Positions 51,043 to 62,493 of a stretch of DNA of 64,000 bases are shown piece by piece. The stretch comes from Branchiostoma floridae (lineage: Eukaryota; Chordata; Leptocardii; Amphioxiformes; Branchiostomatidae), in contig NW_023365789.1 of NCBI RefSeq assembly GCF_000003815.2, positions 33,356-97,355 on the forward strand, in the 5' to 3' direction. Every line of letters starts with the position of its first letter. Position 1 is the stretch's first letter. The notes under the pieces were generated by a model. The model did not search any database. It was not told the origin of the DNA and saw only the letters and a list, made by a program, of their open reading frames with translations. Both the position numbers and the translations under genes were made by a program.

Positions 51043-54000
51043 CTTCATCACGTCAATGATGGCCTGTAGAATGTCCTCTTTACTAGACCTGCTGGTCACG
51101 GCAAGGAGACGGTCTGCACACTCTGGAAATCAAAGGCATGAAATGTTTACACTCCCGAAAAGCGGGATTTACGACTAACAATAAATACCAGCTAATGATT
51201 GCTTTTGTCATTTGATGATGATTAATTCAACGATTATCAGACCTTTATGGGCAACCATTTCCAGACGTAAATATTTGACTTACCTTGGGACATAACCTCG
51301 TAATAGCTTAAATAACACTAGCGACAGATACATGCAGGAAATCTTTACCGGCGCTGTGTATCGCCCAAGCAACCATTACCAGATTCACCCGGCATACATC
51401 ATAGCTAGTGTGAGTGCAGTAGATTGCATGAAGTATAGATTACCCTGGAATGTGGGTCTGTCCTCCGGGTTCTGGCTCCAGCATGTCTGCATCAGCTGAC
51501 TCACTGACGTCACGTCAGGCGGGTTTGTAGGGACCAGGGTCATGTCAGGTCGCTGTCCTGACGTCACCGCAAGTCTGATCAGGGCAGAGTTCATAGCATC
51601 TGCAGATAAGATGATAAAGCAATGATACACTTAAAGAATTGGAAAATGCTTGGTAAGTCTTTCAGTTGCACAAATATGAAATATTACATTTGAGGATCAC
51701 AAAGTCGAAGACATTCAAAGTCTATTTAGAATTTACTAGAATATTGAAATGCTTTGACATAAATTTAGACAAAGCAAATATCAGACAATATGGCATATCG
51801 TGAACTCACTTCCATATGGCTCTGCTCTTGTAATGATCTCCCAAAGCAGCACGCCAAAACTGAAAAACAAAATACAGTACTTTAGGAATGTCTAACGAAA
51901 AAAGAAACATTCATGTTTAATTTTGTTAATTAAGTGTATAAAAAATATTTCTGCCAGTACCTGTAGACATCGAACATAGATGTTGGGACGAGGTTGATAT
52001 CCAAGAAGTACTCCGGTGGCGCATGCGTGATTGTGCTTCCTTCCGGGCTGGTTTGGGTGACAACACGAGATCTCATCTTCCACTTGGACAGCCCAAAGTC
52101 TGAAATCTGAAATGGAAAATTCACTTAAGTTTTCCATTATCTGTGCTTAAATGTAAAATTGTAAAATGTTCAATTCGCTTCACAACTGACCAGGTGGACA
52201 TTTGTCCCTTACGATGGTAATTATTACCTTCACATGGAAGTCCCCATCCAGTAGCACGTTCTCTGCCTTCAGATCACAGTGGAGAATCTGTGGGTTCTGG
52301 CAGTGCAGGAAAGTCATCCCCAGGGAGATCTCGTGCGCCATTCTCCACCTCAGGGCCCAGGGCACGTCCACATCCCGCAGCAGCACGGCCAGAGAGCCGT
52401 TCTCCATGTAGGGCATCACGATGGCGAAGTTTGGGTCCAGACAGACCCCCAGCAGACTGATGACGTGGACCGAATTGCTGGCCAGCTTCAATTTTCTTGC
52501 TTCAGAATACAGCACCTCTTGCTCACTTGAGATATAAAAAACATGACAAAAATATGTTTTGTATTTGTACAACTAAACAAACCTGTGTGCAGTTTGTATA
52601 ACGTTAAAACTATCGTGATAGTAGTAGTAAGCGTAAATAAAAGAAACCAAACCCTGACCTTCCTTCTATCTGGCGAGTCAGCAGATATTTGACGGCCACG
52701 TCCTTCTTCCAGTCCAGATGTCGGGCTTTCTTCACGTAGGCGAACCCCCCACGGCCGAGAATGGACTGTTCCTCCAGTCGTTCAAAATGGATGATGGGAA
52801 ACTTCTGGTCAACCGTCACGCTGGGGTATTTTCTTGCGCTGGAAAATACAACATCATAAATTATCTCAGAAAAATTGGTAAATTCAATATATTTTTTAGA
52901 TCTACAGGAATAGATTACATTAGTTAACAGGGACGTTTTTGTATGAAATTGATTTGTTGTCAAATTGCGTTTGATTAGCCTCAGATATCAAACGGACATT
53001 TTCTAGCAGAATAGAATATGCTCGTACCTGCTCTGCAGACCATCCGCCTCTTGGCCACCAACAGCACCGACGGCTCTGGCTTCATAACGTCTGCGATCTT
53101 GGGTCTGAGTGGAAATGATCTCTTTAGGTTTCAACATTATGCAGATTATGCATTTCATTTCTTGGTTAACGCAGTGTGACTATTTTAACGGAAATGTCTA
53201 TTTTGGCTTGATTGTAGTCGTTTTGATAGTTTCCCCACAAGTGAAGACAACAAAGTTTACAAATTTCCGTAAGGTATTTGTATCCAAGACGATTAAAACA
53301 GGTAGCAAAGATTAATAACAAATACTGAAAAGTCACAAGTCGAAGTAGAAAGTCAACGATAAACATCACCCCACCCTGGGTGTCGGTGAAATTTGCTCGG
53401 CCAGCTGCTGAAAGTCCAGGTCTCTGAGGTGCTGCTCCAGGGCGGAAAGTGTGGCCGCCTCACCTTCCTTCTCTCTCCACTGTACCAGGGTCTGGTACAC
53501 CTGGTCTGGAACGTCGTCTGGGGCGGAAGCCTGATAACATAAGTTATTGTAGATTATTATATGGTAATTAATTCAATTCAGTTCAACTTCATCACTGTAT
53601 TAAGAGCCTATATCTGTGAATCTCATTCCTATCTGATTATCTGTAAAGCCACATTAAGAAAGATAATCTCACCTTGATGGCGTCCATCGCCCTGTTGCTG
53701 AGCCCCAGGCTCCGGGCGAGAGGTTTCCACTGGGTTTGGCTCGCCTTCACGGATAGGCGGTTGAAGGCACGGAGAATTCTCTCGTCTGAATCAAAGAACG
53801 CATGTTCGTTTCAGTCATTGCATATAATATTATAATATAATGCGATATGATATGATGAAATATAATATAGTATGGTATAATATGACATAATATAAGGCAA
53901 CACGATTTGCAGTGGGAATAGAAGTCTGAAGGTTTAACGATCCAGCAAAAACATTATAAAAGTTCAAATCATAATATTTGAATACTGGTATTGAAAGGGA

Positions 54001-55580
54001 TATAGTAAGAACTTTTCAAGTCTACAAATTACCATAAAACAAATATTCAGCTCATATAAAAGTATGATACCAATGAAAATAAGGTTGATTTGACAGCCTA
54101 TCCAGAGACATGCCCCACCTTTCTCAGCCTCCTGTTTCAGGAAGGCCATGATGGCGCCGGTCCCTTGTTTACACACATCCTGTGGAGGGTATGTCAGGGG
54201 GTTTCCAGAAACATCCAAGTGCTTAAGCTTGTCTGCTCGGTGAAGGGCGGTTGGGAGCCTGGTGATGTTGTTTTTACTTATGTCCAGTTTCTCCATGGCA
54301 GGTAGTTCACACAGGACTTCTGGGAATGTGCCGAACTTGTTGTCATCGAGGTAGACCTCCCGTAGGTTGTGCAGGTGACTCATGGTGCTCGGCAGGGTTT
54401 TGAGGAGGTTTTTGTCCAATGCCAAGTACCACAGGTGTTGTAAGCTTCCCACTTCATCTGGAACAATGTCAAACTTGCAGCCGCCAGCGTACAGTTCCTC
54501 CAGTGTCTTCAGCTGCAGCACCTGTCTGGGGAACTCATCCAACTGACAGTTGGGGACACTGAGAGTCTTCAGCCTGGCGAGTCGTGTGACGTAATCGGGA
54601 AGACTTCTGATGGGGTTCTTACCGACACCTAACACCTCAAGGTTAGGGAGCGAGCAGACGCCTGAGGGTACCTCCGTCAGCTGATTATCATTAATGTACA
54701 GTTCTCTCAGTTTCTGCAGCTTTTCCCCGCCAGGGGGGAAGGTGGAGAGATTATTGTTACTGACACTTAACCACTCAATGTTAGGGAGCAAACAGACGCC
54801 TGGGGGCACCTCCGTCAGCTGGTTACCATAAATACGCAGTTCTCTCAGTTTCTGCAGCTTTTCCACACCAGGAGGGAAGGTGGAGAGATTATTGTTATAG
54901 ACACTTAACACCTCGAGGTTAGGGAGCGAGCAGACGCCTGATGGCACCTCCGTCAGCTGATTACCATAAATGTACAGTTCTCTCAGTTTCTGCAGCTTTT
55001 CCACACCAGGAGGGAAGGTGGAGAGCTTATTGTTACTGACACTTAACACCTCAAGGTTAGGGAGCAAACAGACGCCTGGGGGCACCTCCGTCAGCTGATT
55101 ACCATTAATGTATAGTGTTCTCAGTTTCTGCAGCTTTTCCACAACAGGAGGGAAGTTGGGGAGTTTATTATAACTGACCTCTAACACCTCAAGGTTAGGG
55201 AGCGAGCAGACACCTGAGGGGAAACCCGTCAGCTGATTATTCCCAATGAACAGTTTTGTCAACTTCTGCAGCTTTTCCACACCAGGAGGCAAGGTGGAAA
55301 GTTTATTATCATAAATGTACAGGTGTGTTAATTTCTGCAAGGAACCGATCGCCTGTGGCAAACTTGTCAGTGTGTTGTAGTCAGCGTCCAAACGGTAAAG
55401 TTTCTGCAGACGGCCGACTGCTTCCGGGATGCTGGTTAGTTTGTTGTTGGATACATCTAGAAACTCCAGGTCAGTGATATCAAACACCTCCTCCGGGATG
55501 GACGTCAGACCCTGGTTACTCAGGTCAAGTTTCAGGCGACCGTTTACGGTCTGAGGCTGGAGGTTCAGGCCTGCCGCCAT
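51043..55580 (-). CDS. Gene E: LRR - death domain - RIP-like kinase
   Basis: Exons: 55580-54119, 53785-53673, 53530-53375, 53104-53028, 52838-52659, 52525-52228, 52106-51961, 51859-51810, 51599-51444, 51122-51043, phase-consistent, 906 codons before the last donor. The LRR exon has 487 codons and four 46-residue dimers. The LRR tail, death-domain exons, their introns and the kinase C-lobe are almost identical to gene D, even in non-coding bases. The segment carrying the linker exon and the kinase N-lobe exons (~52400-53105) is instead close to gene A, so the gene looks mosaic. Kinase motifs are intact (HCDLKAEN, ISDFGLSKW, APPEYF). One residue change, SLAVLLRD for SLAGLLRD, lies before the catalytic loop. 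The N-terminal extension in frame upstream of MAAG is translated CA repeat and was rejected. The C-terminus is unresolved as in D. Confidence 0.9.
54651..55202 (-). repeat. 138-bp coding LRR dimer array, gene E (4 copies)
   Basis: Four copies of the 46-residue dimer, residues ~127-310. Surface segments are TLYING, ELYIYG, ELRIYG, ELYIND. One unit has PPGG for PPGV and one LPNIEW for LPNLEV. The first two units match part of gene D's array. Confidence 0.9.
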
Positions 55581-55667
55581 GTTGGATAATCCCTGCATAT
55601 AAGGTACAAAGGGCCTGTAAATATGATTCCCTCGAACGCGCATATGGCTGATATGCAAACACGAAAG

Positions 55668-55850
55668 AGACACACACACACAAACATCCACACAAACATA
55701 AACACACCCATACATATATACACATGCACAGACACACACACACACACACATCCACACACACACATCCACACAAACACAGACATATGCACACACACACGCA
55801 CGCACCACCAACTCATATACACATGCACACACACGCAGACACACACAAAC
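55668..55850. repeat. CA-rich tract 5' of gene E
   Basis: Compound CA/CACATC repeat 90-270 bases upstream of the start codon. Similar tracts lie 5' of genes A (10655-10685, 11365-11420), B (27428-27456) and D (44885-45000). Confidence 0.9.
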
Positions 55851-56119
55851 CTGTGATGGTGATGAGATGCATCGTATTGGATATTTGTTACTGTAGAGTA
55901 GAATCCCTCAATACTAGCCTCTGTTCACAGCCACGATGCATATAGGCATAAACATGTAACTTGTCTACTTAGTATTGCTATGTATGACAGCAAACGGTGG
56001 GACTGATCGGTTCATTTTTAGCCGTTATAAGGCTACAATCGTTGGTCCGCTTTATGGTATCGCAATCTTCACGTAATGACAACTACATTGTGCTGGTACA
56101 AAAATAACGCCGTTCTATT

Positions 56120-58080
56120 TATGAATGCGTGACCTTTAAACGCTCCTGGGAGGCGGCTTCGGCCTCAGGCCAGCCGACATGCTCAGTCTGCAAACTTTAT
56201 TCACTGACAACACAATCATGTACCCATAGAGAGAACGTTTTTCCCCTACTTGACCTTTGAACGCCAGTGAAAGGTGGCATGAAGTAATATGTTTGAACAC
56301 ATTTGTTGTCGGACACATACCTGCGCTGCCAATACATTTCCACCGATTCAAGTTGGGGTTTAAGACTGGGAATTTCTCACTTTTTTTGCAAATTTCACAG
56401 GTTAGTAATGACGACCTACCCTGTTGTTTTACTGCCCAATGTGTGCTTGTCATCATCATTACACCGGCAGAATTCAAACTTTGAACATCACCTAAGCCTT
56501 ATGGGTACTACTAGCAATGGCTCGACATCTGTTTTATACGATTTAAGTTAGTTAAAAGTTAAACCCTTCCCGCGCCAAGATGGCGCATAGGGCGGTGCCC
56601 ATCTCTGTTTCATTAGCCCCGGGCCACACACGGGGCTAGTCCACTGGTAGTGGTGTGTGTCCAACTTCCATACTCTTTCCCGAATGCTGAGTGCTAAGCA
56701 GAGAAAGGAGCATGTACCATTTTTAAAGTCTTTGGTATGACTCGGCCGGGGATCCAACTCACGACCTTCCGAATGCAAGGCGAACACTCTACCCACTTGG
56801 CCATTGCACCGGCTACTCATTTTCACCTGAGTATAGTGAGGAAAGCCGTGTAAAGTGCCTTTCCCAAGGGCACAAGATCGGTGACACGCAGTCGGATTCG
56901 AACCCGCAACCTCTTGGTCACGAGGCACAAATGCTGCCGCTGCGCCACACGACTTCACACGATTTAAGAACTAAGCATATTTACGACAAAAATTACGTAG
57001 GTTAGACTCTGTCGCAGGCTAACCGACATACTCACTCCGCCATCTTCATTTACTGACAACACAAGTATGTAGCCGTAGAGAGAACGTTATTTGACCTTTG
57101 AACGCCAATGAGAAGTGGCACAAGGTACAATGTACAAACATACCTGCGCTGCCAAAACATTTCAACTGATCCAAGTTGGGGTTTTAGACTGGGAATTTCT
57201 CACTTTTTTTGCAATTTTCACTGGTCAGTAATGATGATCTATCTTGTTGTTTTACTGCCCAATGTGCGCTTGTCATCATCATTACACCGGAAGAATCCAA
57301 ACAATGAACATCAGCTAAGCCTTATGGGTAATGGCATCTGTTTTGTGCGATTTAAGAACTAAACATATTTACGTAGGTTAGACCGACATACTTACTCCGC
57401 CAGCTTCATTTACTGACAACACAAGTATGTAGCCGTAGAACGTTATTACCCTACTTGAACTTTGAACTCCAGTGGGAGGTGGCACCAGGTACAATGTACA
57501 AACATGCATGCGCTGCCGAAAGATGTAAACATGTCCAACTTGGGGTTTTGGACTTCAATTTTCTCATTTTTCAAATCCACAAACTTACCAATAAGAAGCT
57601 GTGGAATTGATAAGAGCATAACTGTGTGAAGGTACAAACGGTCAATCTTTAGTAATGAAATGACTGAGACGTGATGCTAATTCTAATACAGTAGTGACCC
57701 CGACACAAGCTTCGAGTTCCACAGGCACGTTGCACACACCGTGACTATGGAGCAACCACGTGGCTTTAAATTTGCTACGGCATAAGAAGTGCCCAGTTAC
57801 CTAAAGTTTTCAGTTTTTATGCAATATGTTAGGACGCGTTGCACAGTTAGTCTTAATCTGTATTGTAATCTGGATTTTACCTACTCGCTCCCCTCAAAAA
57901 TCCCAGCCACTACTACATCCGCGACCCAACGTCTGCTTGGAGAATACCGCAACCCTACTTGATCTTTAAACGCCAGTGGGAGGTGGCACCAGGTACAATG
58001 TACAAAGATAACGGCCCTACCCTGCCAAAATGGCACACACGTCACACTAGGGGTTTTAGACGTGACTTGTTCAACGTTGA
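56120..58080. repeat. ~400-bp dispersed family upstream of gene E
   Basis: Anchors at ~56125, 56247, 57090, 57451 and 57955. One copy is split by the SINE at 56548-56958. The copy at 57505 has catgcatgcgctgcc, a changed donor-like site. Confidence 0.82.
56548..56958 (-). mobile_element. tRNA-derived composite SINE
   Basis: Flanked by a 10-bp duplication acgatttaag (56538-56547 and 56959-56968). On the minus strand it opens with a tRNA-like head (~56953-56889: GTGTGGCGCAGCGG as box A, GGTTCGAATCC as box B), then a core with CTTGGGAAAGGCAC, then a second tRNA-like unit (~56815-56738: TGGCCAAGTGGGTAGAG and GTTGGATCC), then a tail. RNA polymerase III promoter boxes are therefore present twice. 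It inserted into the ~400-bp family; empty copies lie at ~12480 and ~57345. Confidence 0.85.
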
Positions 58081-60029
58081 TGTTAGTTAGTAATGACGAG
58101 CTTTTTGATAATACGTTACATCAAGACTTGAGGACTGAATGCGGTAAAACGTAATTTTGTATTCCCAATGACAAGTCGCATCTTATGGCATGTTCGTTAC
58201 AAACACTGATACTTGAATCCCCCAATACTAGCCTCCGCCCACTCGGTCACGTTGCGTACAACGTGACTATTGAATAGTCACGTAACTTTTTTTCTTTGTT
58301 AATATTAATCTGTTTCCTTTGTCAGGACAGATGTAATGCAATATAGACAACCTGCTTTTGGTTGTCATTAAATCAGTCAAAGGCAATACTGTGCGCATTA
58401 GGTATGTTGGTTTCCATGGTACCCATTGTCAAAATATGCAAAACATGCATGAAACATTATGATATAAAATAAATCAATGGATAGGCATGGGACCTTAATA
58501 TCTAACTATTCTGTGTTAAAGTGTAGAGTTTTCCATAGCACAGAAAACTTTCTTAGTTTCCAACGAGTCATGCCAGGTCTATTGTTAGGTGAGTGACTCA
58601 AAACTGCAGCACAACAAGGTAACGATTACTCACGGCTTTAACACTTGAGTGGTTCAGATTTGGGTGAAACCTTCTTCGTGAATTGTTCTTCTCCGCTCAG
58701 TAGCCAGGCACGCTGTTCTCTTCACGTAGACGTGTTTGCCCAGCGCATGCGCCTCGCCCTAAAAGCAGAATTTCCCCTCGTGTCACGTGAGGTATGAGAG
58801 CGTGGGTAGGCCTGACTGCCTTTTGCGCGATGATTCAACTTAACTTTTTAACACATGCCGGAGTGAAACATATGACCTTGTTTGACCACAAAAGTAGAAA
58901 TACAACCATTGTAGTGATGATTGATGGATATTTCTTCTCTTAACCGATCAAAAACAAACACCTAGATGGATATCCAGCTCACCTGTTGTGCTTACGTGTT
59001 CGTGCTGACCTCTGAACCCTAGGAGGGTGTTTACTACGTACGGTGTGGACTTAACGAACGTGTGAGATGGTAAGGTGAAGATTGGGCCATTGTGCAGTGG
59101 ATGGAGGGGGGTTCGCAGTAATTCTCTTCGCCAAGAAGAGTATGTTTTTGCCGACTTGGGTCTGTATGTAGGTCAACAGCATATAACTCGAGAAATTGTG
59201 GATGGAACTTTGTGATTTTTGGTAGGTGTGTAGCGGTTGTCAAAAGGAATGCCAAGTTTGAAAACGGTTTACCTGGCGTTTTCCTACGGTACTGCAGCGA
59301 GCTTTGTATGTTTTTTTGCGGCTTGTTTTGGGCCATTGCGCGTTTGATGCAGGGGGGGGGGGGGTCGCAGTAATTTTTTTATAATTTTGCAGTACAAGGG
59401 ATGAAGTATTGGCACCTGCCAGGAAAACTGTTGTCGTTACTTGACTATTTACTACTTAGCACATTACATTTTGACATATGATTTTAATTCATTTCTGTTA
59501 TGAAAGTTTTAGTTTACCTTAAGAAAGTCACTTTTTATGAGTTTTTATTTCTTATTCATTAGGATGCCAAGTACGATAATCATATGTTTAGAGGGGCTAT
59601 CCCCATAACGCTATCAACAATTTGGCCCAAATGGTGCCTGTTGTTACAGACCCCGTGAACCCCAAGAGGGTGTGGGCTTTACAAGCATGTGATGCGATCA
59701 AGAGAAAAGTTCACTTTACGTTTGCTGTGAGGGAGAATCAACACTATTTATCAATTTTTTTAGATGCAGTAGCGGCACCTATCGAAAACATACGTGGCTA
59801 TTTGGATAATGGTTTGTCGATATCTAACAGTTACTTCACAAAGAAGAACAGATTTTAAGTAGAGGTAAGACATGTAGTACTAAGATATAGTTTCCCAACT
59901 GTTCTTCTTGTCAGTCCTTTGTCAACGATTAATTGGGCAGCTTTTCGTCCGCAAAATTCAATAAATTCTTAAAATAGAGTCACCTGTTTTGCCCATGTGC
60001 CCATAGTGACCTTGTGAACTCCATAACGG

Positions 60030-60620
60030 TGTTTACCAGGTACGGTGTTGACTCAGGTAAATATTGAGGAGACCTTACGGCCGTCCGTGAGGTTAACATC
60101 TTATGCTTGTTGGAGGGATGTAACTTCGCAACATTTCAACATTTTTGCTACAAACGGAATACTAGTTAGTTCTAAGAATCGTTAACTTTTTTGATTGCTT
60201 TCCATGCATGACACTATGAACAAAAATACAATATTAGATAGTAAAGTAGTGTATTAGTTCACCCTTCGTGCCCATACAACTGCGCTTCTCGTCAGCCATT
60301 TGTTAACGGTTAGTTTGTCAACCATACAGCTTTACGTCCTTTACAGCCAGAAAAATCAATAAATACCTTCTAAGTATAATCACCCTGTGCCCATACTGAC
60401 CTTGTGACCTCCACACCGGAGTTTACCAGGTGCGGTGTTGACTCAGGTAAATATTGAGGAGACCTTACGGCCGTACGTGAGGTTAACATCTTATGTTTGT
60501 TGGAGGCATGTAATTTCGCAACATTTCAACATTTTTCCTACAAACGGAATACAAGTTAGTTTCAAGAAAGGTAAACTTTTTAATTTCTTTTAATGAATGG
60601 CACTTTGAACAAAAATACCA
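60030..60620. repeat. ~390-bp tandem repeat family, cluster downstream of gene C
   Basis: Anchors at 60030 and 60419 (389 bp apart). It passes directly into the ~21-bp tandem array at 60630. Confidence 0.85.
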
Positions 60621-60627
60621 TATTTGT

Positions 60628-60732
60628 CAAGTAGCTAGGTACAAACCCTGCCTACCTAGGTACAAACCCTGCCTAGCTAGGTCCCATCCTGCCTAGCTAG
60701 GTCCCAACCCTGCCTAGCTAGGTCCCAACCCT
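60628..60732. repeat. ~21-bp tandem repeat, about 4-5 copies
   Basis: The unit is ctagctaggtcccaaccctgc, with tacaaa variants at the left. The paralogous position downstream of gene B (~16021) has a single copy (gaggctaggtcccagccctg). Confidence 0.88.
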
Positions 60733-62493
60733 GTACTGCAGCCAGTAGTATCTCAGTGAATAAGTCGCACCGGGTAAAAGACTACTGACCCTACATGAAT
60801 TTTGACCGTTTGGGAAAAACAGATTCTGGTAAACTCAATATTATGCTGACTAGTCTCGTTACCAGGCTATACTGGGCGGGCTTTTTGTGGCCAATAATGC
60901 GCTTTTCTGTTTTTCATGGCGTATTAGTTTTATATGTACCAATTTTCTTGCTGGCCGAATTCATAGAATACTAGTACGAAGGCCGCCCACAATCAAAGCT
61001 AACATGCCATCAGAAAATAAAATACTCGTAAGGCAGTAAACTAGTTGGTAAAGTCTGCGTGAGTGGAGCCAATGTATTAGAGCTGGTCTAACTTACCTTG
61101 TACAACATTGGTGTGTTACGACTTGCGGCGGTTTACTGGTTATAGTATATGGTGTGGAGAACAATGACGGCCCACCTTAAAGGACTCCTACATACTGGGT
61201 GGATAGATGGGTTAGATACAGAGTGTACCTGTTTAAAGATTATGCATCATACATCAGGGTTACATATGATACTTTGTCATCAAACTCTAACTCATAAAAC
61301 AGTCACCAGCCGTCATTTTTACCCAATTTTATTTACGACGTCACACGATTAACATGCAAAATAAGCAGAATGAAGAATGTAGACAGTTACCAAATACTAA
61401 ATCATTTTAAGCGCCATTAGATTATCAATTACTTTTATGTATACATTATATTATTAATATGTTACTTTCAACCAACACCAAAATTATTCAGTTAAGAACT
61501 ATATAACACTTCAGTGTTTATAATTTGTAATATAAAATCGATTAGAATTTTCAACTATTTTATGTATTTCATTACATCATGTAGATTCCCAAATATGAAC
61601 TGAAACTTCACTTTTCGTTTACTGAATGTATAGAAGTCAATGAATGGAATGCAATTACTGCAGAATACTAACCATAAGCAATTCAATACTATAATCTGAC
61701 CTATGTTGGTAATTATAGATAGAACAAAACATCCATAACAGATACTTACGACAGTGTGCCTATCAAGTAGCAAATAATTATGTTCATAAGTTGATAATAT
61801 GATCAAAACTGAATCATTCTACACCTCTGTTTTGCCATTTTGTGGTGACCACCACCTTACACATTGTTCTTAAAATGACAATGATATGATTATATATGAC
61901 ATCGTATATACCTCGAAATTCAATTCAGAATAAACCCTCATTTCATTATCAGTACGGAAGTTCGCACATCAAGTACATTTTTCAAAGATCTACGTGTATT
62001 TTACAAACACATGTGCCAAATGCTAGGAGTAGGCTATAACATGCGTCTGAGATTACACCCTATGACCATTCATATTATAGCATTGCTACTGCGATGTAGA
62101 CATCAGCCCCTTCATAATCTATTTGCACTGTCTATCTACATCCATCAATGTGTACACCTTTTGTGACAAAATGCCATTATTTGCAAAGTTCCCCATCAAA
62201 CGAGAAATAGCCTGTCAGTCTAGATATTAGTTTACACGCTATAATTGTATTGATAATTAAAGTGGATGATATCGTTGCTTTGGTTAATCATGTAGGTCAT
62301 GAACTTAATTCATATCTTATTTTGCCTTCAGCCTCTTCAAATTTCGAATTCAACGACCACTGCCGCCTTCTTTTTGATCAACACTGATGACCAATCACAC
62401 CAGAACGTAAACTCGCGAGAGTTAGGGGCACGTGATCCTGCGGATACTTGTCGTCAGCGATTAGTCAAATGTGCCGATTGTTGTTTCGGTTAA

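Larger units (their letters stand above)
58080..62493. other. Intergenic region between genes C and E
   Basis: No supported gene. Shared flank blocks to ~60020, a ~210-base insertion near 59121-59330 bounded by a repeated gggccattg..gtcgcagtaatt segment, the ~390-bp family, the 21-bp array, and the gene C 3' flank. Confidence 0.62.

Noticed and set aside
53964-55844. Longer N-terminus for gene E (and D) beginning MCLRVCACVYE or MCLCVHACACV
   Set aside because: The extension is translated CA repeat, is not conserved between D and E, and is absent in A and B, whereas MAAGLNLQ starts all four.
56548-56958. 136-codon minus-strand frame and possible functional tRNA genes
   Set aside because: The frame is the SINE body. 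The tRNA-like parts lack a complete cloverleaf by eye and sit inside a flanked insertion.
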